The position numbers were made by a program, and so were the translations under genes. A DNA stretch of 64,000 bases from Congregibacter litoralis KT71. Lineage in GTDB: Bacteria > Pseudomonadota > Gammaproteobacteria > Pseudomonadales > Halieaceae. Positions 51,866-61,413 of the stretch are shown in pieces. The stretch is taken from the NCBI RefSeq assembly GCF_000153125.2, contig NZ_CM002299.1, positions 2,665,075 through 2,729,074 of the forward strand. The letters are read 5' to 3'. The notes beneath the pieces are model-generated. The model had not been told where the DNA came from and did no database searches. It saw only the letters and a program-made list of their open reading frames with translations. Numbering within the stretch: position 1 is the stretch's first letter; the number at the start of each line of letters is the position of its first letter.

Positions 51866-52543
51866 CTAATAGCCAATCTGCTTGCTGCCGACCGTCGCGA
51901 GCCCGCTCTCATAGGCAAACACCACCGCCTGTGCGCGGTCGCGCAGACCAAGCTTGGACAGCAGGCTCGAAACATGGGTCTTCACGGTCGCCGGACCGAT
52001 GCCAAGATGCCGGGCAATTTCCTGGTTGTTCATGCCATCGCCAACACAGCGCAGCGCTTCCTGCTCCCGCCCCGTGAGTCGCTCCAAGCGCTCGGCGAGC
52101 GCTGAACTGCCGCCGCCTTGTCGGGCAAATTGCTCGATCAGCCGGCGCGTAATATCCGGGCCGAGGAGCGCCCTACCGTCGGCAACGGTGCGCACTGCGG
52201 CAACCAGTTCTTCCGGGGGAATATCCTTGAGGAGAAAGCCGCTGGCGCCGGCGCGCAGAGCGCGGTAGATGTATTCGTCGGGATCGAAAGTCGTCAGCAC
52301 GATAACGCGGGTGCTATCGCCGCTTTCATTGAGAATCCTTGCCGTCGCCTCGAGACCATCGAGTTCCGGCATACGGATGTCCATGAGAATCACATCCGGC
52401 GCATGCACCCTGGCGGCGGTGATAGCCTCCAGGCCCGTGCTCGCTTCCGCGACGACCTCAATGTCCCCCTGATGTTCGAGGACCATTGCAAATCCCCGTC
52501 GAACCAAGGCCTGGTCGTCGACAACAAGTACTCGCAAGGTCAT
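51866..52543 (-). CDS. NarL/LuxR-type response regulator
   Basis: 225 residues. Receiver domain with acidic pair VVDDQ and phospho-acceptor Asp55 in DVILMDIRMPE, Lys in GFLLKDIPPEE; C-terminal LuxR HTH LTGREQEALRCVGDGMNNQE then IARHLGIGPATVKTHVSSLL. Its ATG overlaps the kinase stop by 4 bases. Target genes are unknown; the DUF2306 gene beyond the kinase is a candidate. Confidence 0.95.
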   Translation of the reverse strand: MTLRVLVVDDQALVRRGFAMVLEHQGDIEVVAEASTGLEAITAARVHAPDVILMDIRMPELDGLEATARILNESGDSTRVIVLTTFDPDEYIYRALRAGASGFLLKDIPPEELVAAVRTVADGRALLGPDITRRLIEQFARQGGGSSALAERLERLTGREQEALRCVGDGMNNQEIARHLGIGPATVKTHVSSLLSKLGLRDRAQAVVFAYESGLATVGSKQIGY

Positions 52544-53793
52544 GAGCGCGCCCCATCGCAGGGCAGTAATGCGCTGACTTCAAAACCGCCGTTTGACCCT
52601 GGTCCTGTGCGCAGCCATCCGCCGAGCATTTCGGCACGCTCGCGCATGCCCGCTATGCCATAACCCCTGCCTGAGGTTTCTCCGGGTCCGCCACCGCTAT
52701 CGCAAATCGACACCTCCACACCCCCGGCAGAGGAGGCTACCGTAACCGTCACAAAAACCTGTTTGCCGGCGTGTTTCAGGACGTTGGTGAGGGCCTCCTG
52801 CACAATACGGTAGACGCTGAGGTCGACGCGGGCCGGCAGGCCCGAGAGGCGCCCCCCCGTTTGTAGCTGCACCGCAACGCCGGTAGCGTTGACCTCAGCG
52901 ATAAGCGACGGCAGGTCTGCGCAACCAGGTTGCGGTACAAGGCTGCTGTCGTTCTCATCGCGGCGCAGCACATGCAGTAGATGTCGCATTTCCTTAAGCG
53001 CCTGCCGCCCCGCACCTTCCACAGCTTCCATGGCTTCCATCGCAGCGATTGGATCGGATTGGCCCACGGTCTTTGCAGCACCCGCCTGAACGGTCATCAG
53101 GCTGAGCTGGTGCGCAACGATATCGTGAAGCTCCCGGGCAATGCGGCCGCGCTCCTCGGTAACGGCCAGTTCCGCTTCCCTGTTCTTGCGCTGCTCGAGG
53201 TACTGTGCTCGCTCCTCCAGGAGCCGGAGATACTCGCCGCGAAAGCGAAGACGGCGCCCGATGTACCAGAGCGCCCCCATCATCATCAGAGTAAACAGGC
53301 CGCTAAAACCGGCGCTGTTGATAACAAACATATCCATGGACGCAAGGAGAATAGCGAGCAGCACGCCTAAGATGCTGATGCGATCGTTGGCTGCATAGCG
53401 TCCGAGGCTGTAAAGGGAAAACGCCATGGCGACGACGCCGTCATTTAAGGGGCTGAGGACGGAGAGCAGCAAGCAGCAGAGAATAAGGCCGTGAACCTGC
53501 ACAGGATAGCTGCGTCGCCAGTAGAGAGCGGCACTGGCCACTATTGCCAGCATCAGCAGCGCGCCGCTCATGGCCTTCCCTAACTCACCGCTCGTCGCAT
53601 TTGAGGACCACATCGCCAGGGTCAGAAAGAACGCCAGCACTCCCAGCAGAGCATCCGTTATCCGAGGCCAGCGCTGAAAAGGCCCGCGGAACGGCTGCAG
53701 CGCCTTTACGGCGACGCTTCCCGGATCAGAAGCTCCCGTTACCGGCGGTGCTCGATTATCGACGCCGCCCCAACTGTTCTGTGCACTTGTCAT
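52540..53793 (-). CDS. Sensor histidine kinase (HisKA_3 / NarX-DesK type)
   Basis: 417 residues. Five or six N-terminal TM segments (about 45-190) with almost no periplasmic part, so the signal may be sensed in the membrane as in DesK. Phospho-His in RGRIARELHDIVAHQLSLMT; ATPase domain with YRIVQEALTNVLKHAG (N-box), DSGGG and GRGYGIAGMRERAEMLGG (G-box). Operon with the response regulator. Confidence 0.95.
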   Translation of the reverse strand: MTSAQNSWGGVDNRAPPVTGASDPGSVAVKALQPFRGPFQRWPRITDALLGVLAFFLTLAMWSSNATSGELGKAMSGALLMLAIVASAALYWRRSYPVQVHGLILCCLLLSVLSPLNDGVVAMAFSLYSLGRYAANDRISILGVLLAILLASMDMFVINSAGFSGLFTLMMMGALWYIGRRLRFRGEYLRLLEERAQYLEQRKNREAELAVTEERGRIARELHDIVAHQLSLMTVQAGAAKTVGQSDPIAAMEAMEAVEGAGRQALKEMRHLLHVLRRDENDSSLVPQPGCADLPSLIAEVNATGVAVQLQTGGRLSGLPARVDLSVYRIVQEALTNVLKHAGKQVFVTVTVASSAGGVEVSICDSGGGPGETSGRGYGIAGMRERAEMLGGWLRTGPGSNGGFEVSALLPCDGARS

Positions 53794-53962
53794 TCAGCCA
53801 CTCTAGACCACTCTGTCTCGCGCTGTCATCAGCGTTCTGGCGGTGCTTCTTCGGGTTTCTTCTCCACCTTTTGGGGGAGTCCAGTCCCCGCCGCAGGTTC
53901 GATGTGCACACTTCGCCGTTTTGTCACTATGGATTCAACGCCAACCCTATGGATCGTGACAG

Positions 53963-54802
53963 ATGAATGACTCAGTTTTAGACCCGGCTGCGCAGAGATT
54001 TGCAGCGACACCGTCTGCGGCAACGGCCGCCCGCTATGCCGTGAACGTTTGGTACACACTGGCATTGCTGGGCCACCTGATCTTTGTTGCCTATATTCTT
54101 GCCGTGTTTTACCCGCCGATCGCGGCGCATGGCACCGCTGGCCTCGAGGGAATGCACCTTCCGTCAGGGTTTCGGGAAGGAGATTTCCTGGGTAATCTCG
54201 CGGCAACAGCGCACGTACTCCTGGCGGCGATAGTGATAGGCGGGGGCCCGCTGCAGTTGCTGCCGGCGCTGCGCCGACGCTTTCCGCGGTTCCACCGCAC
54301 CCTTGGCAGGACCTACCTCACTGCGGCATGCATCAGTGCGCTTGGGGGCCTTTACATGGTCTGGACCCGCGGCACCGTAGGCGACCTGGTGGGTCACCTG
54401 ACAGTCTCCGGTGATGCCGTTCTGATTCTCGTGTTTTCTGCACTGGCGGTGCATCACGCCATCGGCCGTCGTATCCCCGAACACCGACGCTGGGCGATGC
54501 GCCTGTTCATGGTGGCGAGCGCGGTGTGGTTCTTTCGCGTCGGACTTATGGGATGGCTGATGCTGACCGGCGGCGTCGGCATTGATTTTGAGACTTTTAC
54601 GGGTCCATTCCTGTATGTACTCGGCTTTGCGCAGTACCTGCTGCCATTGGCGGTGCTGGAATGGTATTTCCGTATTCAGCGTGGCGCTGGGTACCGCGAA
54701 CAGTGGGTGTTTGCCGCAACGCTCACGCTCCTGAGCCTTTACATGGCCGTCGGGATCTTCGCTGCTACGGCGGGCATGTGGCTACCAAGGGTCACCGCAT
54801 AG
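53963..54802 (+). CDS. DUF2306-family membrane protein
   Basis: 279 residues with seven or eight TM helices. FHRTLGRTYLTAACISALGG and HRRWAMRLFMVASAVWFFRV are the DUF2306 hallmarks, with histidines in the membrane regions. Function unknown; histidine pairs suggest heme or quinone contact (inference). Divergent from the two-component genes. Confidence 0.85.
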   Translation: MNDSVLDPAAQRFAATPSAATAARYAVNVWYTLALLGHLIFVAYILAVFYPPIAAHGTAGLEGMHLPSGFREGDFLGNLAATAHVLLAAIVIGGGPLQLLPALRRRFPRFHRTLGRTYLTAACISALGGLYMVWTRGTVGDLVGHLTVSGDAVLILVFSALAVHHAIGRRIPEHRRWAMRLFMVASAVWFFRVGLMGWLMLTGGVGIDFETFTGPFLYVLGFAQYLLPLAVLEWYFRIQRGAGYREQWVFAATLTLLSLYMAVGIFAATAGMWLPRVTA

Positions 54803-54847
54803 GTGGCAAAGCGTATCCACAGTTTTCTTACGCTTGCCTCGGAAAGG

Positions 54848-54865
54848 AAAAAACGCCCATTGGGC
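54848..54865 (-). terminator. Probable intrinsic terminator of the hexuronate operon
   Basis: GCCCAATGGGC hairpin followed on the minus strand by GTTTTTT. It lies about 100 bases after the KDG kinase stop. Stem is only four pairs, so strength is modest. Confidence 0.5.
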
Positions 54866-54961
54866 TGCACACAAATAAGTCTGGTTGCCCGGGTCTTTGG
54901 CCTGGGCCCGCATCAGTTAAAATTAAGCTGGGGCGCGTTTCCCCGAAGAGCTGACAGGCGA

Positions 54962-55918
54962 TCAGGTGAACTCGGGCATGGTCTCCAAAGGGATAATTGC
55001 CCCCCGGTTCATAACAACGGATCCAGCCAGTCGGTTGCCGGTTTCTGCTGCCTCCTGGAGAGACTTGCCAAAATACCGGGCGGCGAGATAACCCGCATTG
55101 AAGGAATCTCCCGCGGCAGTGGTATCGACGGGTGCGCTAACTGCCCGCGTGGCCACGAGCTTGTGCGTACCTTCACTACCAAGTAGACAACCCGCACCAC
55201 CGAGTTTAACCACAACCTCGTCTACTCCCCATTCACGCAATCTTGCGATAGTGGCTTCAGGGCTATCATCGCCAAAAAGCATAAGCTCATCGTCGAAGGT
55301 CGGCAGCACGACGTGCGCCAAACGCGCGACGCGCTCAAACGCTGCTCTAGCGCTCTCAGAATCAGTCCAAGCTGCGGGGCGGAAGTTGCCGTCGAACCCG
55401 ATTATCACACCGCTATCGCGCAATGCCTCCAACATGGTGTACAAGCGCTCGAGGGCTACCGCTGAATACAACGATAAGGTGATACCCGAAAGATAAACCA
55501 TACCGAACGCCGACAAATTTTGGGTGAGCACCTGGACATCTGCCAGGTCATCAAACAACTCCCGCGCAGGCGATTCACCCCGCCAGTAGTCAAAAGATCG
55601 CTCTCCCGCAGCATCGGTAGTAATCCAGTAAACCCCGGGACGACGACCGGGCACGCGACGGACGAGATGGGTATCGATTTCCTCTTGTACCCAGTGATCC
55701 AATAGCCACTGGCTCCGGGCATCATCACCGAGTGCAGTCACGTACGTGCTCGGCACACCAAGTCGTGCGAGGTACACCGCGGTGTTCAGGGTGTCACCGC
55801 CGAATCCCAGAGACAGCTTTACCTCAGGGTGGCTTTCATTCGTGGTAGCGTCCTCCCTGAGCTCCAGCATGCACTCGCCGATCGCGGCGAAACCTGATTG
55901 CGGTATGCTGAGGCTCAT
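54962..55918 (-). CDS. kdgK: 2-keto-3-deoxygluconate kinase (PfkB family)
   Basis: 318 residues. PfkB signatures: N-terminal LSLGFGGDTLNTAVYLARLG and C-terminal VDTTAAGDSFNAGYLAARYF with the catalytic Asp in AAGDSF. In this operon it would phosphorylate KDG to KDPG, feeding the Entner-Doudoroff aldolase. Its ATG overlaps the dctM-type stop by 4 bases. Other PfkB sugar kinases are possible by sequence, but the pathway context is strong. Confidence 0.9.
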   Translation of the reverse strand: MSLSIPQSGFAAIGECMLELREDATTNESHPEVKLSLGFGGDTLNTAVYLARLGVPSTYVTALGDDARSQWLLDHWVQEEIDTHLVRRVPGRRPGVYWITTDAAGERSFDYWRGESPARELFDDLADVQVLTQNLSAFGMVYLSGITLSLYSAVALERLYTMLEALRDSGVIIGFDGNFRPAAWTDSESARAAFERVARLAHVVLPTFDDELMLFGDDSPEATIARLREWGVDEVVVKLGGAGCLLGSEGTHKLVATRAVSAPVDTTAAGDSFNAGYLAARYFGKSLQEAAETGNRLAGSVVMNRGAIIPLETMPEFT

Positions 55919-57210
55919 TCGTACAGTCCAAAATAGCGCGGCAGCGCCTCACTGAATTCGGGTACAAAAGTGACCAGCAATAGTGCCACCACCATCGCCG
56001 CATACATGGGCATCAGGGGTTTTATCATTCGCTCAAGCGATGTCTTGGCGACGGCACAACTGACAAACAACACGCTACCCACGGGCGGGGTGCATAATCC
56101 AATGGATAAGTTGAGCACCATCATGATGCCAAAATGCAGTGGCGACATATCCAGTTGCACGGCAATCGGAAGAAAGATAGGCGTAAAAATCAGCACGGCT
56201 GGCGTCATGTCCATAAACGAACCTACCACCAACAGTGCAAGGTTAATCAACAAAAAAAGCACCAGCGGGTTGTCACTCACCGCCAGCAGCGATTCCGCCA
56301 CCACTGTCGGAACGTTCTGAAACGCGAGCAGCCAGGACATGGCGATAGAAGTGCCCACCAGCAGCATGACGATCGCCGTGGTTTCGGTGGCTTTGAGGAG
56401 GATCGCTGGCAAATCGCTGACCGACACCTCCCGGTAAACCAGCAAAGAAAGCAATAGCGAATACAAAACGGCAATTGCTCCCGCCTCCGTCGCGGTAAAC
56501 AAACCTCCAATAATGCCGCCAATCACAATAACGATGAGCGCAAGACTAGGGGCTGCCTCCACGAAGGTGCGCACCACCACGCTTGCGCTAACTTGGCCTT
56601 GTGCATGCAGTCCCTTGCTTTTTGCATACAGGGCAGAAACAACCATAAGACAAAGCGCCACCAACAGACCCGGAAGGTAACCGCCGACGAACAGCGCCGC
56701 TATCGACACGCCGCCACTCGCAACGGCATAGACAATCAGGATGTTGCTGGGCGGGATTAACAGCCCGGTGGTCGCGGAAGTAGCCGTAAGCGCGGCACTG
56801 AACTCCCGAGGAAAGTTATCCTCTTCCATCGCTGGCACCATGACGCCGCCCACCGCCGAGGTGGCCGCGACGGCTGAGCCGGAAATCGCTCCAAACAAGG
56901 CACAGGAAATGACGTTTACGAGCGCCAGGCCACCGGGCAGCGCACCAATAAAACTTCGGGCAAAAGTGATTAAGCGCTGCGCGATACCGCCTGAGCTCAT
57001 CAAATTACCCGAGAGGATAAACAGTGGAATGGCGAGCAAGGCAAAACTATTTATGCCGCCCGCCATGCGCTGAGCTACCGTGGTAAGCGCCGGAGTGACA
57101 TCAATGGATACCAACATGGCGGCAACAGCAGCCAAACCGATGCAAAACGCCACTGGCACGCCCAAAGTCAGCAACAAGAAAAACATCAACAGCAGAATAG
57201 CTTCTGTCAT
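55915..57210 (-). CDS. TRAP transporter large permease (DctM type)
   Basis: 431 residues, about 12 TM helices. DctM motifs: LFILSGNLMSSGGIAQRLIT, SAVAATSAVGGVMVPAMEED, GLLIPPSNILIVYAVASGGV and GLCTPPVGSVLFV. It forms the Na+-driven channel with the small permease. Overlaps kdgK by 4 bases. Substrate is inferred to be glucuronate or another hexuronate. Confidence 0.95.
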   Translation of the reverse strand: MTEAILLLMFFLLLTLGVPVAFCIGLAAVAAMLVSIDVTPALTTVAQRMAGGINSFALLAIPLFILSGNLMSSGGIAQRLITFARSFIGALPGGLALVNVISCALFGAISGSAVAATSAVGGVMVPAMEEDNFPREFSAALTATSATTGLLIPPSNILIVYAVASGGVSIAALFVGGYLPGLLVALCLMVVSALYAKSKGLHAQGQVSASVVVRTFVEAAPSLALIVIVIGGIIGGLFTATEAGAIAVLYSLLLSLLVYREVSVSDLPAILLKATETTAIVMLLVGTSIAMSWLLAFQNVPTVVAESLLAVSDNPLVLFLLINLALLVVGSFMDMTPAVLIFTPIFLPIAVQLDMSPLHFGIMMVLNLSIGLCTPPVGSVLFVSCAVAKTSLERMIKPLMPMYAAMVVALLLVTFVPEFSEALPRYFGLYE

Positions 57211-57218
57211 CGCTACCT

Positions 57219-57728
57219 CTAACCCCGCTGTGCAGTCGTTTGAGCCTGTATCTCTTCACCAATCCGCAGTGCAGCAAACAGGGTTAAAAGTACGCCGCTC
57301 ACGGGCAGCACCAGATAGATCATCGCCATGGGGATACCCAGCGCTGGCGTAGTCTGTTTTAGTTCCCAGGTCATCATCACGAGATATCCGCCGCCATACA
57401 CCATCGCCGCCATCGCAAAAATAGCCACCATGGCTGCGTTGAAGACCTCTAGCCGGGCCCTACCAAGCGATCCGAGCTTGCGAGGCAATAGGTCGATTGC
57501 CAGGTGCATCCGTCCGCGATAGGCATAGGTGGCCCCCAACACGCTTAGCCAGACCAACAGAAAGCGCGATGCCTCCTCTGTCCAGGAACTTGGCTGTGTT
57601 AGAACGTAACGAGACAAAACCTGCCAAGAAACAGCCATGACCAGCGCTGCCATGAGCATGATCAGCAGCCAACGCAAACCGCTCTCCAGAGCCAATAACA
57701 GCTTCCCGTAAAATGCGGCCGGCATCAT
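57219..57728 (-). CDS. TRAP transporter small permease (DctQ type)
   Basis: 169 residues, four TM helices. Typical VLSRYVLTQPSSWTEEASRF, LVWLSVLGATYAYRGRMHLA pattern (W-x-E-E...G..H...D). ATG at 57728 overlaps the receptor gene stop by 4 bases. Confidence 0.93.
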   Translation of the reverse strand: MMPAAFYGKLLLALESGLRWLLIMLMAALVMAVSWQVLSRYVLTQPSSWTEEASRFLLVWLSVLGATYAYRGRMHLAIDLLPRKLGSLGRARLEVFNAAMVAIFAMAAMVYGGGYLVMMTWELKQTTPALGIPMAMIYLVLPVSGVLLTLFAALRIGEEIQAQTTAQRG

Positions 57729-58738
57729 AGTGGCGTTACCGCCGTTTCATTGGTTTTTAAGGCGGCAATGCGCGCCAACAAGTCACCCAAGGGCGTGCCA
57801 TCATGGGCAGCTCGCAGGCCCACGACCCGATTATTGAAGGCTGATTTATCGGGTCGAATGATCTCGACCCCGGCGTCGACAACAGCCTGCAGGGCCCGCT
57901 CACTCTCTGATGACCATAGCTTGCGCTGGTAAACCACAGAGTCATCGACCGCCCGCTGCAACCACTTTTGCTGCTGCTGGCTCAGCGCATTCCATGCTGG
58001 AGTGCCAATCAACAGGATATCGGGTACCGAGGTGTGTTCATCAAGGGTGAAGTACTTACAGATTTCGTAATGGCCTGACAGATAAAAGCTAGGAAGATTA
58101 TTCTCGGCACCATCAACAACCCCTTGTTGCAATGCAGTATACAACTCGCCCCAGGCTATCGGCGTTGGCGCCCCGCTCAGCGACGCGACCATCTCCAGAG
58201 CCGTCGGACTCTCCTGGACCCTAATCTTAAGACCCTCGAGATCTGCCGGCGTGTGCACGGGTTGATCTACGGTGTAAAAGGAGCGCGCGCCAGCGTCGTA
58301 ATAGCCCAGACCGCGCAAACGCACCGAAGTGGGAGCAGCAAGCAACTCCCGACCAACGTCACTATCGAGGGCAGCGTGGTAGTGACGGGTGTCGCGAAAT
58401 ATGTAAGGCAGGTTGAACACCTTCATCTCGGGAACGAATCCCTCGAGTGGGCTGGCAGAAACCTTGGTCATCGCGAGACTGCCAATTTGGAGCAGCTCGA
58501 TCAGTTCGCGCTCATTGCCCAACTGCCCGGCGGGATAGATATCAATACGCATGGTGTCACCGCTAAGCTCCTGGAGGCGGCGATCCATAACCTCCATGGC
58601 GCGGTGCACCGGGTGCGCGGTGTCCAGTGAATGGGCGAGGCGCAGCACCACCATCCGCTCCTGCGGCAGACATCCGGTCATGATCACCAAGATCAGTAAC
58701 GGTAGTCCAAGCCGCGCAACGCTTAGCAAAGGCTTCAT
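57725..58738 (-). CDS. TRAP transporter substrate-binding lipoprotein (DctP type)
   Basis: 337 residues. Lipoprotein signal with lipobox in LVIMTGCLPQ. DctP family: VLRLAHSLDTAHPVHRAMEV, IYPAGQLGNERELIELLQIG, LKIRVQESPTALEMVASLSG with the substrate-carboxylate Arg, and TALQQGVVDGAENN. It would deliver hexuronate to the permeases. Coupled to uxuA and the small permease by 4-base overlaps. Confidence 0.94.
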   Translation of the reverse strand: MKPLLSVARLGLPLLILVIMTGCLPQERMVVLRLAHSLDTAHPVHRAMEVMDRRLQELSGDTMRIDIYPAGQLGNERELIELLQIGSLAMTKVSASPLEGFVPEMKVFNLPYIFRDTRHYHAALDSDVGRELLAAPTSVRLRGLGYYDAGARSFYTVDQPVHTPADLEGLKIRVQESPTALEMVASLSGAPTPIAWGELYTALQQGVVDGAENNLPSFYLSGHYEICKYFTLDEHTSVPDILLIGTPAWNALSQQQQKWLQRAVDDSVVYQRKLWSSESERALQAVVDAGVEIIRPDKSAFNNRVVGLRAAHDGTPLGDLLARIAALKTNETAVTPL

Positions 58739-59919
58739 CCCAACGCCGTCTGCTTGACCCGTGTCAACGCGTGGATAACTCCTCGCAATTCGGCAAGCCC
58801 CTTCATTCGGCCCGCATAGGAATAGCCGGGTTGCAAGCGCGGGTCATTTTGCTCTGCACTCATGGTGTGACCATGGTCTGGGCGCATAGCAATAACGCGA
58901 CCGTCTTCGCGAGCATTCAATTCAATATCCAGCAGAGCGGACACCAATCCCACGATGTCGTTATCACCATCCAGGTGAGGGGACTCGTAGAATGAACCAT
59001 CAGACTCACGGCGTATATTGCGCAGGTGTACAAAGTGAATGTGCTCACTAAACTCCTTCGCGATAGCGACCAAATCGTTGTCGCCACGTGCACCGAATGA
59101 ACCGGCACACAGAGTCAATCCGTTACTGGGGCTGGACACCGCTGCGCGCAATTTCCGAACATCCTCCGCTGTTGATACCACTCGCGGTAAACCAAACAGT
59201 GAAAACGGGGGGTCGTCGGGGTGAATGACCATTTTGATGCCTGCCGCTTCAGCAGCGGGCGTGATATCGCGAAGGAAAGCAATCAGATTCTGTCGGTAAG
59301 CGTCGTTATCAAACTGATTGAAGTGGTCAATGGCGGCAAGAATGCTGGATCGATCGTAGCTACCCTCGCCACCGGGTAGGCCTGCAATGATGTTTCGTTC
59401 AAGCGCTTCAGTTGTGGCTTCGTCCAGTGACTCATAATAAGCCTCCGCACGCTTCACCACGTCAGCGGGATAGTCTTTGTCGGCACCGGGTCGCCGCAGC
59501 ACGTATAGGTCGTAGGCCGCAAAATCTACAATATCAAAGCGCAGGGCTTCGCTGCGGTCGGGCAATGTGTAACGGAGATTGGTACGCGTCCAGTCGACCA
59601 CCGGCATAAAGTTGTAGCACACCACGTGGATGCCCTGCTCTCCCAGGTTTTTCAAGGTCTCGCAGTAGTTTCCTATCATGCGTTCAAAATCGCCGGAGCG
59701 AGTTTTGATGTCATTATGAAGGGGTACCGACTCCACCACGGACCAGGTCAACCCAGCCTCCTCAATCACTCGCTTTCGCTGTTCAATCTCCTCAGCCGGC
59801 CACACCTCTCCCGTCGCTATATTGTTAAGCGCGCTCACAATGCCAGTCGCACCCGCCTGTCGGATCTGTTCAAGGGTGATGGGATCCTGAGGACCAAACC
59901 AACGCCATGTTTCCTGCAT
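58735..59919 (-). CDS. uxuA: Mannonate dehydratase
   Basis: 394 residues, the same length as E. coli UxuA. MQETWRWFGPQDPITLEQIR start; FMPVVDWTRTNLRYTLPD, MVIHPDDPPFSLFGLPRVVS, LCAGSFGARGDNDLV and FVHLRNIRRESDGSFYESPH supply the metal-binding His and Cys region; MRPDHGHTM is near the end. It dehydrates D-mannonate to KDG. A 5' remnant of this gene recurs at the duplication junction (63270-63310). Confidence 0.97.
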   Translation of the reverse strand: MQETWRWFGPQDPITLEQIRQAGATGIVSALNNIATGEVWPAEEIEQRKRVIEEAGLTWSVVESVPLHNDIKTRSGDFERMIGNYCETLKNLGEQGIHVVCYNFMPVVDWTRTNLRYTLPDRSEALRFDIVDFAAYDLYVLRRPGADKDYPADVVKRAEAYYESLDEATTEALERNIIAGLPGGEGSYDRSSILAAIDHFNQFDNDAYRQNLIAFLRDITPAAEAAGIKMVIHPDDPPFSLFGLPRVVSTAEDVRKLRAAVSSPSNGLTLCAGSFGARGDNDLVAIAKEFSEHIHFVHLRNIRRESDGSFYESPHLDGDNDIVGLVSALLDIELNAREDGRVIAMRPDHGHTMSAEQNDPRLQPGYSYAGRMKGLAELRGVIHALTRVKQTALG

Positions 59920-60609
59920 ATCGGTATCCTTTGAAGAATCTATTGGGAAGGTCAGGCCGCTGTGAAGCGTTCGACGCGATCACCCAAACGATAGGCTTCA
60001 ACAACCAGATCAGTCGTCAGTGTCGTGATAAGCCTGAGCGCTTCTGCCTCGGACAAACGCCCCTCGGTCACCAGTTGCGCAAGAAACCGCGCATCCATGC
60101 GCCTAGCCATGTCGTGACGTGCCGGGATAGACAATAGTGCCCGAGTATCGTCATTGAAACCTGCGGTGTTATAAAAACCGGCCGTCTCGGTTACGGAGTG
60201 TCTGAAGCGCAACATTCCCTCAGGACTGTCGTTAAACCACCACGGCGGCCCAAGTCGCAGCGCAGGATAATGACCGGCCAAGGGCGCCAACTCCCGGGCA
60301 TAATTAGATTCGTCGAGGGTAAATACAATGAGTTCTAGATCAGGCTCATTTCCCACGGCGTTGAGCAACGGCTTTAAGGCCTCGCAATAGTCAACACGCC
60401 TGGGGATATCAGCGCCCTTATCGGGGCCAAAACGGTTAAATAGCGCTGAGTTGTGATTACGTGAAGAGCCCGGGTGCAGCTGCATCACCATGCCATCGTC
60501 TAAGCTCATTCGCGCCATCTCGATCAGCATATGCCCACGAAATAGCTTCCGTTCGTCCCCACTGGCTGCTCCACTAAGGCAACGCCCGTAGAGGCGCCCA
60601 GCCTCGTCA
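59879..60609. repeat. First copy of the visible part of a 3391-bp tandem duplication
   Basis: This stretch (uxuA start, intergenic, 3' part of uxaC) is repeated without a difference I can see at 63270-64000. Homology begins exactly at ATGGGATCCTGAGG; the base before differs (g at 59878, c at 63269). Confidence 0.92.
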
Positions 60610-61400
60610 TCTGCCAGGCAGGCCGTGAACGGGCTGACGGGACCGTGATCCGTTGCGGTTGCACCGACGGCACGGAAAGCCGCTCGTCGCGCGCGCAGGG
60701 CGTTGAGGTAGCCAGAATAGCTCGCCACCGTTTCACCGGTGACCTCACCCAATCGTTCGACGTTCTCAGCAAAACCGTCAAAATCCGGATCGAGGACATC
60801 ATCGGGACGGAACGTCGTCGTCACCCGCGTCGAAAGCCCCTGCTCGACCAAAGCCTGGTGATGCAACAGTGGATCGAGCGCGTGCTCGGTGGTCGCAATG
60901 AATGCCACATTAAAGCGATCCAGCAATTGCCGCGGTCGAAAAGCCTCCTGACTGAGGCACTCATTGATGTGGTCAAAGTAAAGATCGGCCGAGTGCTCAT
61001 CCAGTTGCACTGTTAAGCCAAACACCTCAGCAAAGGTGGTATCCAGCCATACCTTCGATGGGGTGCCGGTAAATAGATAGTAGCGTCGGGCAAAATTACG
61101 CCACCCTTCTCGCGGACTGACCACCACGCTGCCCTGACGGTCGGGCACGCCCAAATCCTCCAGTGCAACACCTCGGCTATAGAGCATGCGCAACAAATAG
61201 TGGTCGGGGGTAACCAGCAATGACAGCGCGTTGTCGAACGGCGTATCGCATGCAAACCAGGCAGGATCGGTATGGCCGTGAGGGGAAATTATGGGTGCTG
61301 CGCGCACTTGCTCATAGAGTTCCCCGCACAAACGACGAACAGAGGGCTCAACAGGGAACAGCCGGTCCGGGTTGATTTGCAATATTGGCGACTTGCTCAA
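59952..61400 (-). CDS. uxaC: Glucuronate isomerase
   Basis: 482 residues from a TTG at 61400, which has GGGAGAGG five bases upstream; an in-frame start at 61484 lies in the GH2 gene. UxaC motifs: ISPHGHTDPAWFA with metal-binding His, FNVAFIATTEHALDPLLHHQ, MQLHPGSSRNHN and GFNDDTRALLSIPARHD. It isomerises D-glucuronate to D-fructuronate. The next enzyme, fructuronate reductase (UxuB), is not in the window. Confidence 0.96.
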   Translation of the reverse strand: MSKSPILQINPDRLFPVEPSVRRLCGELYEQVRAAPIISPHGHTDPAWFACDTPFDNALSLLVTPDHYLLRMLYSRGVALEDLGVPDRQGSVVVSPREGWRNFARRYYLFTGTPSKVWLDTTFAEVFGLTVQLDEHSADLYFDHINECLSQEAFRPRQLLDRFNVAFIATTEHALDPLLHHQALVEQGLSTRVTTTFRPDDVLDPDFDGFAENVERLGEVTGETVASYSGYLNALRARRAAFRAVGATATDHGPVSPFTACLADDEAGRLYGRCLSGAASGDERKLFRGHMLIEMARMSLDDGMVMQLHPGSSRNHNSALFNRFGPDKGADIPRRVDYCEALKPLLNAVGNEPDLELIVFTLDESNYARELAPLAGHYPALRLGPPWWFNDSPEGMLRFRHSVTETAGFYNTAGFNDDTRALLSIPARHDMARRMDARFLAQLVTEGRLSEAEALRLITTLTTDLVVEAYRLGDRVERFTAA

Positions 61401-61413
61401 GATAACCTCTCCC